From Manganibacter manganicus (GTDB lineage Bacteria > Pseudomonadota > Alphaproteobacteria > Rhizobiales > Rhizobiaceae), in contig NZ_MDET01000028.1 of NCBI RefSeq assembly GCF_002075885.1, positions 1 to 34,298 on the forward strand: a stretch of DNA of 34,298 nucleotides, in the 5' to 3' direction. A program made the translations under genes and the position numbers. Within the stretch, counting starts at the first letter, position 1; every line of letters begins with the position of its first letter. This document shows, piece by piece, positions 24,108 through 32,445 of the stretch. The notes under the pieces are model-generated. The model saw only the letters and a list, made by a program, of their open reading frames with translations. It made no database searches and was not told where the DNA came from.

Positions 24108-25417
24108 TGCTGAACATCCTCTCAAACCGGATTTACCGCCACCTGCTCCTCGCTCAGGTGATCGCCCTTGTCGGCACGGGATTGCTAACGGTCGCCCTCG
24201 GGTTGCTCGCCTTCGAACTTGCCGGAGCGGATGCCGGGGCAGTGCTAGGCACAGCGCTTGCCATCAAGATGATTGCCTATGTCGGCGTCGCGCCGGTCGC
24301 GTCGGCCTTCGCCGAACGCCTTCCCCGCCGCTCTATGCTTGTCGCACTCGACCTGCTGCGCGCGGGCGTGGCGCTTTTCCTGCCATTCGTCACAGAAATC
24401 TGGCAGATTTACGTACTGATCTTCGTTCTCCAGTCCGCGTCCGCCGCCTTTACGCCGACCTTCCAGGCCACGATTCCCGACGTCCTTCCGGACGAAAAGG
24501 AATACACGCAGGCCCTGTCGCTCTCGCGGCTCGCCTACGACCTTGAGAGCGTCGTCAGTCCCATGCTGGCGGCCGCGCTCCTGACCGTCATCTCCTTCCA
24601 CAGCCTGTTCGCGGGCACCGTCTTCGGATTTCTCGGCTCGGCTGCACTGGTCATCTCCGTCGTCCTGCCAAGCCCGAAGCCGTCCAAGCCGCGCGGCATA
24701 TATGACCGCACTACGCGCGGAATCCGCATCTATCTCGCGACACCTCGCCTGCGTGGTCTGCTGGCGGTCAACCTTGCTGTCGCCTCTGCCGGGGCGCTGG
24801 TGATCGTGAATACCGTGGTTTACGTTCAGGCTGCGTTTGGACTGGACCAGCAGGCGATGGCCGTCGCTCTCGGCGCCTTTGGCGGAGGCTCAATGTTAGC
24901 GGCGCTGGCCCTACCGCGTTTGCTGGAGACCTTTCCGGACCGGGCGGCCATGCTCGGTGGCGCGACCTTGCTGACAGCCGGGACGCTAGCCGCTGCCGCA
25001 TTGCCCTCCTATCAGTGGCTGATCGTGCTCTGGTTCGTGCTGGGGCTGGGCTACTCGATGGCGCAAACCCCGTCCGGCCGCCTGTTGCGGCGTTCTGCGC
25101 ACCCGGAGGACCGCCCCGCGGTCTTCGCCGCGCAGTTCGCATTGTCGCATGCCTGCTGGCTGGTCGCATATCCGGTTGCGGGATGGGCGGGAGCCGTGAT
25201 CGGACTTCCCGCTACTGCCATCATTCTGGGTCTTCTGGCCGCCGCAGCGATCGTCATCGCGCTGGCCGTGTGGCCAGTCTACGATCCTGAAGACGTAGAA
25301 CACAGCCATGACAACCTCCCCACCGACCATCCGCACCTGGCCGAGGCCGACCGGCACCGTCATGCACATGCCTTTGTCATCGATGACCTGCACACCACAT
25401 GGCCCATGAGGGGCTGA
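24107..25417 (+). CDS. MFS metal exporter with His-rich C-terminus (NreB-like)
   Basis: A 436-residue, about 12-helix MFS transporter beginning MLNILSNRIYRHLLLAQVIA. Its cytoplasmic end is His-rich: HSHDNLPTDHPHLAEADRHR followed by HAHAF. This is like the C-terminus of NreB-type nickel exporters, where it binds Ni. Translation is coupled to the upstream csoR gene by TGATG. With a CsoR-type repressor and a HupE-type permease divergently encoded, export of Ni, Co or Cu is likely. The closest family by sequence was not searched, so the substrate is a guess from tail composition. Confidence 0.83.
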   Translation: MLNILSNRIYRHLLLAQVIALVGTGLLTVALGLLAFELAGADAGAVLGTALAIKMIAYVGVAPVASAFAERLPRRSMLVALDLLRAGVALFLPFVTEIWQIYVLIFVLQSASAAFTPTFQATIPDVLPDEKEYTQALSLSRLAYDLESVVSPMLAAALLTVISFHSLFAGTVFGFLGSAALVISVVLPSPKPSKPRGIYDRTTRGIRIYLATPRLRGLLAVNLAVASAGALVIVNTVVYVQAAFGLDQQAMAVALGAFGGGSMLAALALPRLLETFPDRAAMLGGATLLTAGTLAAAALPSYQWLIVLWFVLGLGYSMAQTPSGRLLRRSAHPEDRPAVFAAQFALSHACWLVAYPVAGWAGAVIGLPATAIILGLLAAAAIVIALAVWPVYDPEDVEHSHDNLPTDHPHLAEADRHRHAHAFVIDDLHTTWPMRG

Positions 25418-25424
25418 CACGCGA

Positions 25425-25862
25425 GTGGATACCTTTCTCGCGCTACCGGGCCTGTTCACTCTCGCTTTTGTGGCCGCCACCATTCTTCCGGCGCAGTCGG
25501 AGGCAGCGCTGGTCGGCCTGCAACTGGCCGGCCATCCAGTTGTTCTCCTGGTGATCGTCGCCAGCATCGGCAACACACTCGGGGCCGTCGTCAACTGGGC
25601 GCTCGGACGTGGGGTCGCGCGCTTCCAGCACCGCCGCTGGTTTCCTGTCTCCGCCGCTTCGCTGGACCGGGCCTCGCTAAGGTATCGGCGGTGGGGCCGA
25701 TGGAGTTTGCTCCTGTCGTGGGCACCTCTCGGCGGCGACGCCCTGACTATAGCTGCTGGCGTTCTTCGGGAACCGTTCTGGAGCTTCCTGCTTCTTGTGG
25801 CTATCGCCAAGACGGGACGGTACATCGTGCTCGCCGCGTTGACGGCAGGACTGACCGCTTGA
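25425..25862 (+). CDS. Small DedA/YqaA-like membrane protein
   Basis: A 145-residue membrane protein related to the YqaA/SNARE-associated (DedA) group. It shows ALPGLFTLAFVAATILPAQS, GNTLGAVVNWALGRGVARF and the conserved Arg/Gly region RYRRWGRWSLLLSWAPLGGD. DedA-like proteins move lipid carriers or maintain membrane potential; for this short type the function is unclear. A GTG start lies eight bases after the MFS stop, so it is the last gene of the csoR operon. Its end is 32 bp from the end of the convergent DedA-PAP2-LssY gene. Confidence 0.83.
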   Translation: MDTFLALPGLFTLAFVAATILPAQSEAALVGLQLAGHPVVLLVIVASIGNTLGAVVNWALGRGVARFQHRRWFPVSAASLDRASLRYRRWGRWSLLLSWAPLGGDALTIAAGVLREPFWSFLLLVAIAKTGRYIVLAALTAGLTA

Positions 25863-25894
25863 TCGGGCTGTTCCAATATTTCGCCAGGTCTCGG

Positions 25895-27922
25895 TCAAGG
25901 GCGCTCGCGGGCAAGCAGGAGGCGCCCATCCCAATCGGCGTCTGCGGTCACGCCGGGGCGGGCGACGAAGCGAACCGATTGAAGTGCTTCGGCCAAGATG
26001 TCCCGTGGTCCATTGAAGGCCGGTTGCACGAACGCCAGGGTGAAGAGCGAAAGCGGGCGTTCGAGGCGCTCTTCGATCACCGATCCAACCCAAACCGGCG
26101 AAGAGCTGCCGTTGACGAGCTTCAGGTCGACGGCCCACAGTCGAAGCACCAGGCGCGATTCCTTCGTATCGGCCCCATTTTTCATGATGAGGGTCAGGTC
26201 CGGAAGCTCGCCATTCGACAAACGGGGAATGACGGGGAGCGCGTCGGCGTCAACACTCGTTGTCAGCCAAGACAGGGCATTGATCGGAGCCCATGACACT
26301 GGCACGCGCCACCCCTTGCTCAGCAACTTCGTCTGAAGAGCGGACAAGCTTCCGGCATATTGGACGGTCAGAGGCTCCTCGATCTCGCCTGTCAGGTCAA
26401 TGCGCCATGCCGGAAGATTCTGCCAGCCGCCCGCCCACCAGGTCTCGGCAGGCATGGTCGGCGTCGTTTCCCTTACCGCATAGCGGCCGACATCGAAAGC
26501 GTGATGCCGGTAGACGTTGACGCCGCCGGCGAGGGCGAGCGTGGCGCATCCGACGATAAGTAGTCCGGACGCGCCGACCCGTTCGGCAGGCTTGCGCAGG
26601 TAGGAAAAGCCGAGTGCCGTGAGCCAGACCGTTCCGAACGCCAGGCCTCCTGCCACGTCGGAGAACCAGTGCGCGCCGAGATAGAGACGCGAAAACGCGA
26701 TAAGGAACGTCAACAACGTCGCGCCCACGGCGATCGGAAGGCGCCATGCGGGAGACAGTTCGCGCGCGATCAGGAAGGCGAGGAAGCCGTAGAGGACGAT
26801 GTTGACGGTGCTATGCCCGCTGGGAAAGGAAAAGACACTCCAGCCGGTGTAGAGCAGATCGCCAGGCCGCGCGCGATGAAGCGCGACTTTGATAACGGTG
26901 TTAAGGAGGGAGGCCCCGGCAACCGCTGCAAGCCAGTAGGCTCCCGTGCGCCAGGCGCGCTTCCAGGCTAGCCATAGGAACACGGCAACTGTGACTGCCG
27001 TAACAACGAACGTATCGCCGAACTCGGTGATAGTGATCATAACCGTATCGCCGGCACGCGTGCGCAGATCCTGAAGGGCGCTGTAGATCGAGGCATCCGT
27101 CTGCACCAGAGGATCACCGCTGACGACGTCTTCGAGAATCCCGAAGAACAACCAGGCTGCGCCGACCAGAACCATGGCCAGGAGCGCCAGACCCCTGGCA
27201 TCGGATCGTGACGGATCGAGCAGGCTGAGGACGATACGCGCCCACCTTGCCTGGCTGGCGCGAAGCCGTGGGCGCGCCCTTTCCGCGACGCCCGACAGGA
27301 ACGGCATGCCGCGGCGAAGCGCGAAGCGCACGGCATGAACAACGACCCAGCCCAGGACGGCGAGCAGGACAACCAGGACGGCGAGCGGCTTGGCGGCCGA
27401 GCCGAACAGGCTGAACGAAGCACCGATGAGTACGCCCGGCAGGATGTGCGCGGGCGCCCAGACGAATGCCGACAGGATATTCGCTAAATAGAACCGCCTC
27501 GGCGACATTCGCAGCATGCCGGCCAGGAGCGGTATGAAGGCGCGCACCCCAGGGGCGAAGCGTGCGAGAAAGACGCTCTTGTCGCCGTGCCGGGCGAAGA
27601 ACGCCTCGCTGCGTGCGATCAGCGCCGGGTGGCGATTGAGCGGCCAGGCATTGAGGATCTCGCGATGATAGCGATGGCCTACCCAGAACGAGACGCCGTC
27701 GCCGACGATCGCGCCTGCAGTGGCGGCTGCGAGCAGCGGCCAGAGCGTTACCACTCCCGTCGGCACGAGGGCGCTGACCGCCACGATCACCGCGGTGCCC
27801 GGCACGACGACGCCAATGACCGGGATGGATTCCGAAAGCGCAAGCAGCAGCACAGCCGCATAAGCGAGATGCGAGTGCATCTCGATGAATGCCGTGACGG
27901 CTGCAAGAAAGGATGTCACCAT
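25895..27922 (-). CDS. Three-domain DedA - PAP2 phosphatase - LssY-C membrane protein
   Basis: A 675-residue protein with three parts. Residues about 1-200 are a DedA/SNARE-associated domain (VVPGTAVIVAVSAL, GDGVSFWVGHRYH, RFAPGVRAFIPLLAGMLRM). Residues about 230-450 are a PAP2 phosphatase with KVALHRARPGD, FSFPSGHSTVN and SRLYLGAHWFSD, the full catalytic set. The remainder, from about 490, is a soluble LssY C-terminal domain (LTGEIEEPLTVQYAGSLSAL). Such proteins probably dephosphorylate lipid phosphates and flip lipid carriers. It follows a separate PAP2 gene by 9 bp, so they are co-transcribed. Confidence 0.91.
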   Translation of the reverse strand: MVTSFLAAVTAFIEMHSHLAYAAVLLLALSESIPVIGVVVPGTAVIVAVSALVPTGVVTLWPLLAAATAGAIVGDGVSFWVGHRYHREILNAWPLNRHPALIARSEAFFARHGDKSVFLARFAPGVRAFIPLLAGMLRMSPRRFYLANILSAFVWAPAHILPGVLIGASFSLFGSAAKPLAVLVVLLAVLGWVVVHAVRFALRRGMPFLSGVAERARPRLRASQARWARIVLSLLDPSRSDARGLALLAMVLVGAAWLFFGILEDVVSGDPLVQTDASIYSALQDLRTRAGDTVMITITEFGDTFVVTAVTVAVFLWLAWKRAWRTGAYWLAAVAGASLLNTVIKVALHRARPGDLLYTGWSVFSFPSGHSTVNIVLYGFLAFLIARELSPAWRLPIAVGATLLTFLIAFSRLYLGAHWFSDVAGGLAFGTVWLTALGFSYLRKPAERVGASGLLIVGCATLALAGGVNVYRHHAFDVGRYAVRETTPTMPAETWWAGGWQNLPAWRIDLTGEIEEPLTVQYAGSLSALQTKLLSKGWRVPVSWAPINALSWLTTSVDADALPVIPRLSNGELPDLTLIMKNGADTKESRLVLRLWAVDLKLVNGSSSPVWVGSVIEERLERPLSLFTLAFVQPAFNGPRDILAEALQSVRFVARPGVTADADWDGRLLLARERP

Positions 27923-27931
27923 TCCAGGCGC

Positions 27932-28483
27932 CTACAGGATGCCGGTAATCAGCCGGTCCGCTCGCGTTCCTTCCCGGTAGAAGGCGCGAACCGCCATAGC
28001 GGCGATCGTTCCTGTCAGCGCGCCGCCGAGGACATCGCTCACGTAATGCGTGCCGACGTAGACGCGCGAGACCATCACCAGCGCGGCGGCCGCGAGGAAC
28101 CAGAACCCAAGCCGGTGCATCTTATGCAACAGGAAGGCGGCTGCGATGGCAAAGGCCGCCGTTGCATGATCCGAAGGAAATGAGGGATCGACACTGGATG
28201 CCAGCAGAAGATGCGTGACGCCGGCGTCGTAGGGCCGCATCCGATGCACGAACAACAGGACGAGCTGGTTAAGGGCAAGGCCGAGCAGGAACGAAAGGCC
28301 GGCCGCAATAAGAACATGTCGCGTGTGCTGGCGATCGCCTCGCCGCCACCATTGTCCGGCAACCGCCAGCACAAGCAGAGGGACGCCGATGATCGAAGCC
28401 CAGATCATCACAAGGTCGATCAGGGCGTTCGATCCGGCAACGCTGTTGATTGCATGTGTCACTGCTGCATCAAGTTCGTACAT
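27932..28483 (-). CDS. PAP2-family (BcrC-like) lipid phosphatase
   Basis: A 183-residue integral membrane phosphatase with about five helices. The catalytic motifs are VHRMRPYDAG, DPSFPSDHATAAF and SRVYVGTHYVSDVLGG, similar to BcrC undecaprenyl-diphosphatases. These recycle the lipid carrier of cell-wall synthesis and can give bacitracin resistance. GAGG lies seven bases before the ATG, with a TA-rich palindrome just upstream. The next gene on the strand is the DedA-PAP2-LssY protein, which suggests a joint role in lipid phosphate metabolism. Confidence 0.9.
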   Translation of the reverse strand: MYELDAAVTHAINSVAGSNALIDLVMIWASIIGVPLLVLAVAGQWWRRGDRQHTRHVLIAAGLSFLLGLALNQLVLLFVHRMRPYDAGVTHLLLASSVDPSFPSDHATAAFAIAAAFLLHKMHRLGFWFLAAAALVMVSRVYVGTHYVSDVLGGALTGTIAAMAVRAFYREGTRADRLITGIL

Positions 28484-28493
28484 GAACAGACCT

Positions 28494-28508
28494 CGTTTAT
28501 AATAAACG
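28494..28508. promoter_or_regulatory. 15-bp perfect palindrome before the PAP2 gene
   Basis: CGTTTAT-A-ATAAACG, an AT-rich dyad in GC-rich surroundings, 10 bp upstream of the PAP2 start codon. On the minus strand it contains TATAAA, so it could be part of a -10 region or an operator. Confidence 0.4.
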
Positions 28509-28558
28509 CGTTAGCTTCCATCTCCACGTGCTCCCAGGCGGCACTGGCCGGTGCCGCA

Positions 28559-29800
28559 TCAAGCACTATTCCGCAGTCGACCGCGAAAGAACAGCAGGCC
28601 ACCTGTGGCCATCACGGCGAAGCAGGCGCCGGCGAGGAAGGTGCCCTGCGGCCCTGCCACGCCCCATAGGGCGCCGGCTATGACGCTGGCCAGCAGCAGT
28701 GCGAAGCCGGTGACCAGGTTGAACATGCCGAATGCGGTGCCACGCAGTTCCGGAGGCACGGCGTCGGCGACCAGCGTCGCGAGCAGTCCCTGAGTGAAGC
28801 CCATGTGTAGGCCCCAAAGCATGACGCCGATGCCGATTCCCATAATGCCGGGGGAGAAGGCGAGAACGAGATCAGCGAGCACAAGCAGCGCCAAACCAAT
28901 TATCAGGATCGTTATCCGGTCCATCCGGTCGGCCAGGATGCCGACAGGATAGGCGGAGAGCGAATAGGCAAGGCTCATGAGCACCAGCACGATCGGAACG
29001 ACAGCCAACGGCAGGCCGATCGACTGCGCCCGCAGGATGAGAAAGGCTTCGCTGAAGCGGGCGAATGTGAATGCCGTCGCCACTGCCACGACCCACCAGA
29101 ATCTGGCTCCAAGACGTCCCAGTTCGTCAGGGTGAAGAGGCACGCGATTTCCGCGCAGCTTCTGCGGCCGTTTCGGTTCCTTTACGGCGACCAGAATCAG
29201 AACAACAGACAGAACTGCCGGGATGACGGCGACCCAGAACACGGTCTGGAAATGGTCCGCCGTCAGCCACATCAGGCCGATGGCGAGAAGCGGACCCAGG
29301 AAAGCACCGATCGTGTCGAGCGATTGGCGTAGGCCAAAGCTCGCCCCGCGCAGATGCGGCGGAGCGATGTCGGCGACCAGCGCATCGCGCGGCGCGCCTC
29401 GAATACCCTTGCCGACCCGGTCAAGGAAGCGCGCCGCTACAATCAAGTCTATCGACGAAGCCAGCGGAAAAATCGGCTTGGTCAAGGCTGCAAGGCCGTA
29501 ACCCAGGGCCGCCAGCAACTTGCGTTTGCCCAGCCAGTCGCTGAGCACTCCGGAAAAGACCTTCGTTATCGCGGCAGTCGCTTCGGCGAGACCCTCGATG
29601 ATGCCCACGGCAAGCATCGAGGCGCCAAGCCCCGTCACGAGATAGATGGGCAGCAGCGCATGGATCATCTCCGACGAAATATCCATCAACAGCGACACGA
29701 AGCCGAGCGCCCAGACACCGGCCGGAATGCCTCGCAGGGTTCGGGAGCGAGAGCTGTCGTCCACCGTCTCCGCGGCCGACGCGTCGTCTTGATCGCCCAT
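28559..29800 (-). CDS. MFS transporter linked to a ChrB-type gene
   Basis: A 413-residue, about 12-helix MFS protein. After a polar N-terminus come GFVSLLMDISSEMIHALLPI, then GVLSDWLGKRKLLAALGYGL, RFLDRVGKGIRGAPRDALVA, and in the second half YPVGILADRMDRITILI. The D-R-x-G-K-G-I-R-G-A-P-R-D segment is typical of a conserved MFS group of uncertain substrate. The ATG at 29800 lies one base after the stop of the ChrB-like gene; an ATG at 29818 is also possible. Tight linkage to a ChrB-domain gene hints at chromate or another oxyanion, but this is inference. Confidence 0.86.
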   Translation of the reverse strand: MGDQDDASAAETVDDSSRSRTLRGIPAGVWALGFVSLLMDISSEMIHALLPIYLVTGLGASMLAVGIIEGLAEATAAITKVFSGVLSDWLGKRKLLAALGYGLAALTKPIFPLASSIDLIVAARFLDRVGKGIRGAPRDALVADIAPPHLRGASFGLRQSLDTIGAFLGPLLAIGLMWLTADHFQTVFWVAVIPAVLSVVLILVAVKEPKRPQKLRGNRVPLHPDELGRLGARFWWVVAVATAFTFARFSEAFLILRAQSIGLPLAVVPIVLVLMSLAYSLSAYPVGILADRMDRITILIIGLALLVLADLVLAFSPGIMGIGIGVMLWGLHMGFTQGLLATLVADAVPPELRGTAFGMFNLVTGFALLLASVIAGALWGVAGPQGTFLAGACFAVMATGGLLFFRGRLRNSA

Positions 29801-29801
29801 G

Positions 29802-30344
29802 TCACCGGTTCTCGTCATGGGCGTCGAAGACACGCTGGGCGTAGCCGTCGAGCAGAGCCTCGCAGGCATGCAGCCGCTCCGCAGCCTCCTCCGCCAGCGA
29901 TGCACCATAAAAATCGAGCTTCCTGATCTTCTCCAGCCAGCCCTGGAGCTTCTTCAGGTCGGCGTCCTCTTCCTCGAGTTCGGCGTAGGTAAATTTGTTG
30001 ATCGCGATCTCCTTGGCGATCTCGGCCTCGAAATCGGCGCAGCGTCCGAGAAACTCGCTATACTGGTCGTCGCGATCCGCCTTGAAGCGGGAGACGACCT
30101 TGTCCTCCTGCACGCGGTCAAGCGCGACCGTTTCCAGGATGACGCATTCGCCGCCCATTTCGGAGACATCGTTCTCGATCATCTTCAGCCGACGGACGTG
30201 ATCGTCGGTCTTCGGCAACAGGCAGACACCATTCTGGAGATAGACCGCGCCCATACTTTTAAGGCGGCGCCAAAGCGCAACGCGCTTGGCAGCCGGCTCG
30301 GCCGGCACCTTGTAGGTCAGCAAAAGCCAGGATGATGTAACCAT
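29802..30344 (-). CDS. ChrB N-terminal domain protein
   Basis: A 180-residue protein consisting of the ChrB N-terminal domain: WLLLTYKVPAEPAAKRVALW, RLKSMGAVYLQNGVCLLP and GGECVILETVALD. The following helices are charged (AELEEEDADLKKLQGWLEKI). Full ChrB regulators of chromate operons are about 300 residues and have a second, C-terminal domain that is missing here. ChrB acts as a chromate-sensing regulator in Ochrobactrum. The gene lies directly before an MFS transporter rather than a ChrA permease. The ATG has only a weak ribosome site. Confidence 0.8.
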   Translation of the reverse strand: MVTSSWLLLTYKVPAEPAAKRVALWRRLKSMGAVYLQNGVCLLPKTDDHVRRLKMIENDVSEMGGECVILETVALDRVQEDKVVSRFKADRDDQYSEFLGRCADFEAEIAKEIAINKFTYAELEEEDADLKKLQGWLEKIRKLDFYGASLAEEAAERLHACEALLDGYAQRVFDAHDENR

Positions 30345-30535
30345 AGCTCTATTCTAATGAAACGGTCGTTACAAATCAACCCGGACGAGACTTTCTGAAA
30401 AAGGAATATGGTTCGCCGCGTTGCCAAGTGCATGTTGCCGAAGCGAAAGCGCGAGAAACAGGGCGTGCGCCCATGCGGCACACCACAAGCGGCGCCCATC
30501 GCGGGCGCCACCGTAAACCTTCGCCCCAGCTCAGG

Positions 30536-30943
30536 TCACTGCTGTGAGTTTTCTCCTGCTTCGTTCTCGCCGCCTTCATCCTGGCCGTTCTCGTTACCAT
30601 TTTGGCCAGACTGTTCATCCTCGTGGTTGGCCGCCATTTTAGTAACTTCGCCGCTGGCTGCATCGACCGCAACAGAGTGCTTCTGACCGTCAGCCGTAAC
30701 AACGTCCACCTCATAGAACGGTTTTCCGTTCTCCCCTTCAAACGCAACCGCCGCAGCTTTGCCGCCAATATTCTTCTCTGCCGCCTGCGCGGCCTGGACG
30801 GCTGAGATCTTGGCGTCCATCATGGACTGGACTTCCGCGGCATCGTTCTTCGAACCATGACTGTCAGCCAGCGCGCCGCCGATACCGGCCGCACTCACAC
30901 CAGCCGCCACCAGCGCGACGCTGAGTATCATATACTTCTTCAT
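30536..30943 (-). CDS. Exported PepSY-domain protein with acidic tail
   Basis: A 135-residue protein with a signal peptide (MKKYMILSVALVAAGVSAAG). The PepSY-like domain reads ISAVQAAQAAEKNIGGKAAA, then KPFYEVDVVTADGQKHSVAVD and ASGEVTKM. The last 27 residues are a low-complexity Glu/Asn/Gln/Gly tail. PepSY domains often act as inhibitors or ligand-binding modules of exported proteins. GGAG eight bases upstream supports the ATG at 30943. It has no evident operon partner; the role is unknown. Confidence 0.85.
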   Translation of the reverse strand: MKKYMILSVALVAAGVSAAGIGGALADSHGSKNDAAEVQSMMDAKISAVQAAQAAEKNIGGKAAAVAFEGENGKPFYEVDVVTADGQKHSVAVDAASGEVTKMAANHEDEQSGQNGNENGQDEGGENEAGENSQQ

Positions 30944-31019
30944 AGCTATTCTCCGTTTCCGAGAGGGCGCCGTGCTCTCCCTTCACGACGAAATTAGCGT
31001 GGAAAAATGTCGCCCACCT

Positions 31020-31140
31020 TGGCGCGAGGCTACAATTTTGTATGATTTGGTGTCGCCGCCGTTGAGGCGCAGGTTCGATTGATGGCCTTGCGCGACCGCC
31101 TGGGCGTTCGAGTAGCCGCCGTCGGCCAACACCTTGAGTT
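31020..31140 (-). pseudogene. Remnant of a transposase (IS1182/IS5-like)
   Basis: The minus strand encodes a short segment with LKVLADGGYSNAQAVAQGHQ, the Asp-containing core motif of IS1182-type transposases (ADxGYSN), followed by LNGGDTKSYKIVASRQGG, which was not recognised. Nothing recognisable follows or precedes in the same frame, so only a scrap remains. Confidence 0.5.
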
Positions 31141-31345
31141 ACGTAACGCCCCAGAACCTCCTTCGTCGCCATCGACATAGGATGCTGGAGAGTGAACTTT
31201 ACGCGCGTTTGAACTCAAAATGTTGCAATTTCCGTTGCTTACCAGATACTTGGGCGGAACTACTCGTCCCAAGGTGGAAGGCGGCCTGCTTCTCCTACCA
31301 TCTCAGGACTTGCGCCCGCCCAAATCTCTGGGCAGATTGGCTTCG

Positions 31346-31417
31346 ATGGGAATGGAGTTCTCCCGAAAGCGCCTGTGAGAGCTGATGACTCCTATCGCGG
31401 AAACCGCGGTAGGAGTC
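31346..31417 (+). ncRNA. Fluoride riboswitch (crcB motif)
   Basis: The conserved core of fluoride riboswitches is visible: GGGAATGGAGTTCTCCC at 31348-31364 (consensus GGxGATGGxxTTCxCCxxxAA), AAAGCGCC after it, GCTGATGACTCCT at 31381-31393, and a hairpin GACTCCTATCGCGG-AAA-CCGCGGTAGGAGTC closing at 31417. It lies 54 bp before a crcB fluoride-channel gene, the usual target. The aptamer binds fluoride with Mg2+ and turns expression on. Confidence 0.92.
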
Positions 31418-31471
31418 CGTCTGGATCCTGCCGCACGGCGGGATCGTTGCTCGCCTCGTAGAGGATCGAGC

Positions 31472-31903
31472 ATGTCTTTCACAAATTGTCTTCTGATCAT
31501 GATAGGCGGCGCCATCGGAACGCTAGCGCGGTATGTGGTGTCGGTTCTGGCACTTCCCGTCAGCAGCCAACTCCCTTGGGGCACCATCTTTATCAACGTC
31601 AGTGGTTCGCTGATTATCGGGTTTTTCGGCACACTGACGCTGGCCAGCGGCCGCTACCCCGTCTCCGAAAGTCTGCGCCTGTTCGTAATGATCGGTCTGT
31701 GTGGGGGTTACACAACTTTCTCGTCATTCAGCTTGCAGACGCTCGACCTCATGCGATCGGGTGGCATGACGCGAGCGGCCATAAACGTCGCGGCGTCGGT
31801 CGTCCTCTGCATCGGTGCGGTGTCGGTGGGCCATCTGATCGCTTCGCACTTCAATGGTGGGGCGCACAAAATCGCGCAGATCGCAATCGATGAGGAAGCC
31901 TGA
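31472..31903 (+). CDS. crcB: Fluoride ion channel CrcB/Fluc
   Basis: A 143-residue, four-helix membrane protein that exports fluoride passively as a dual-topology dimer. Motifs are IMIGGAIGTLARYVVSVLAL, WGTIFINVSGSLIIGFFGTL and GLCGGYTTFSSFSLQTLDLM, with the pore Phe and Na+-site region. The ATG at 31472 has GAGGA six bases upstream; the frame is open to 31385, inside the riboswitch, and that part is not coding. Regulation by the preceding fluoride riboswitch is nearly certain. Confidence 0.96.
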   Translation: MSFTNCLLIMIGGAIGTLARYVVSVLALPVSSQLPWGTIFINVSGSLIIGFFGTLTLASGRYPVSESLRLFVMIGLCGGYTTFSSFSLQTLDLMRSGGMTRAAINVAASVVLCIGAVSVGHLIASHFNGGAHKIAQIAIDEEA

Positions 31904-32050
31904 TCCGGATGTCCAAGAACGGCGGGGTTTTCGCACGGCCTGCCCCGAAACACCCCGACCAGACGCTCCACATTACAAAATGGTATGGCGAGAGAAATCC
32001 TCCGGACAACTTCGCCGGGTAAATGTACCAACACAATAAGGCCATGGCCA

Positions 32051-32326
32051 ATGAACGTACTGCGTGCAACATTTTGGTTAATATCGGCGCTCCTCCTTGC
32101 CGCCGCTTTTGCATTGGTTGCTGTGCCGATTCTCGCGTTCATGGCGCTAATTGTATTATTAGTCCCCTTTGCGATCTCGATATTCGGGCGGAACCGCCGC
32201 GCGAGTCCGATTTCCAAGCCTGCTTCTCCCCATCCCGATCCAGGCAGAGAGCCTCTGGTCATAGAAACGGACTATCGGCGACTCGACCCAACTCCGGCTA
32301 GCGAAGAACGGATTCGCTCCCCCTAG
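32051..32326 (+). CDS. Small two-helix membrane protein
   Basis: A 91-residue protein with one long or two short hydrophobic helices (FWLISALLLAAAFALVAVPI and LAFMALIVLLVPFAISIFG), then a polar tail with GRNRRASPISKPASPHP. No known family was recognised. The ATG at 32051 is used because the frame beyond it is not membrane-like; AAGG lies about ten bases upstream. It is 147 bp downstream of crcB on the same strand and may or may not share its transcript. Base composition is slightly more AT-rich than in the metal operons. Confidence 0.5.
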   Translation: MNVLRATFWLISALLLAAAFALVAVPILAFMALIVLLVPFAISIFGRNRRASPISKPASPHPDPGREPLVIETDYRRLDPTPASEERIRSP

Positions 32327-32445
32327 CTCGAATATCCGATTGCCGCGACAGCGCTATCAAATGAGGTCTTAGAAATTATTGACAGTCCGTGAAGATCCAA
32401 ATCGGCCCAAGGGTTCGAACGCTCTTTCGGATCAACCAATGCCTT

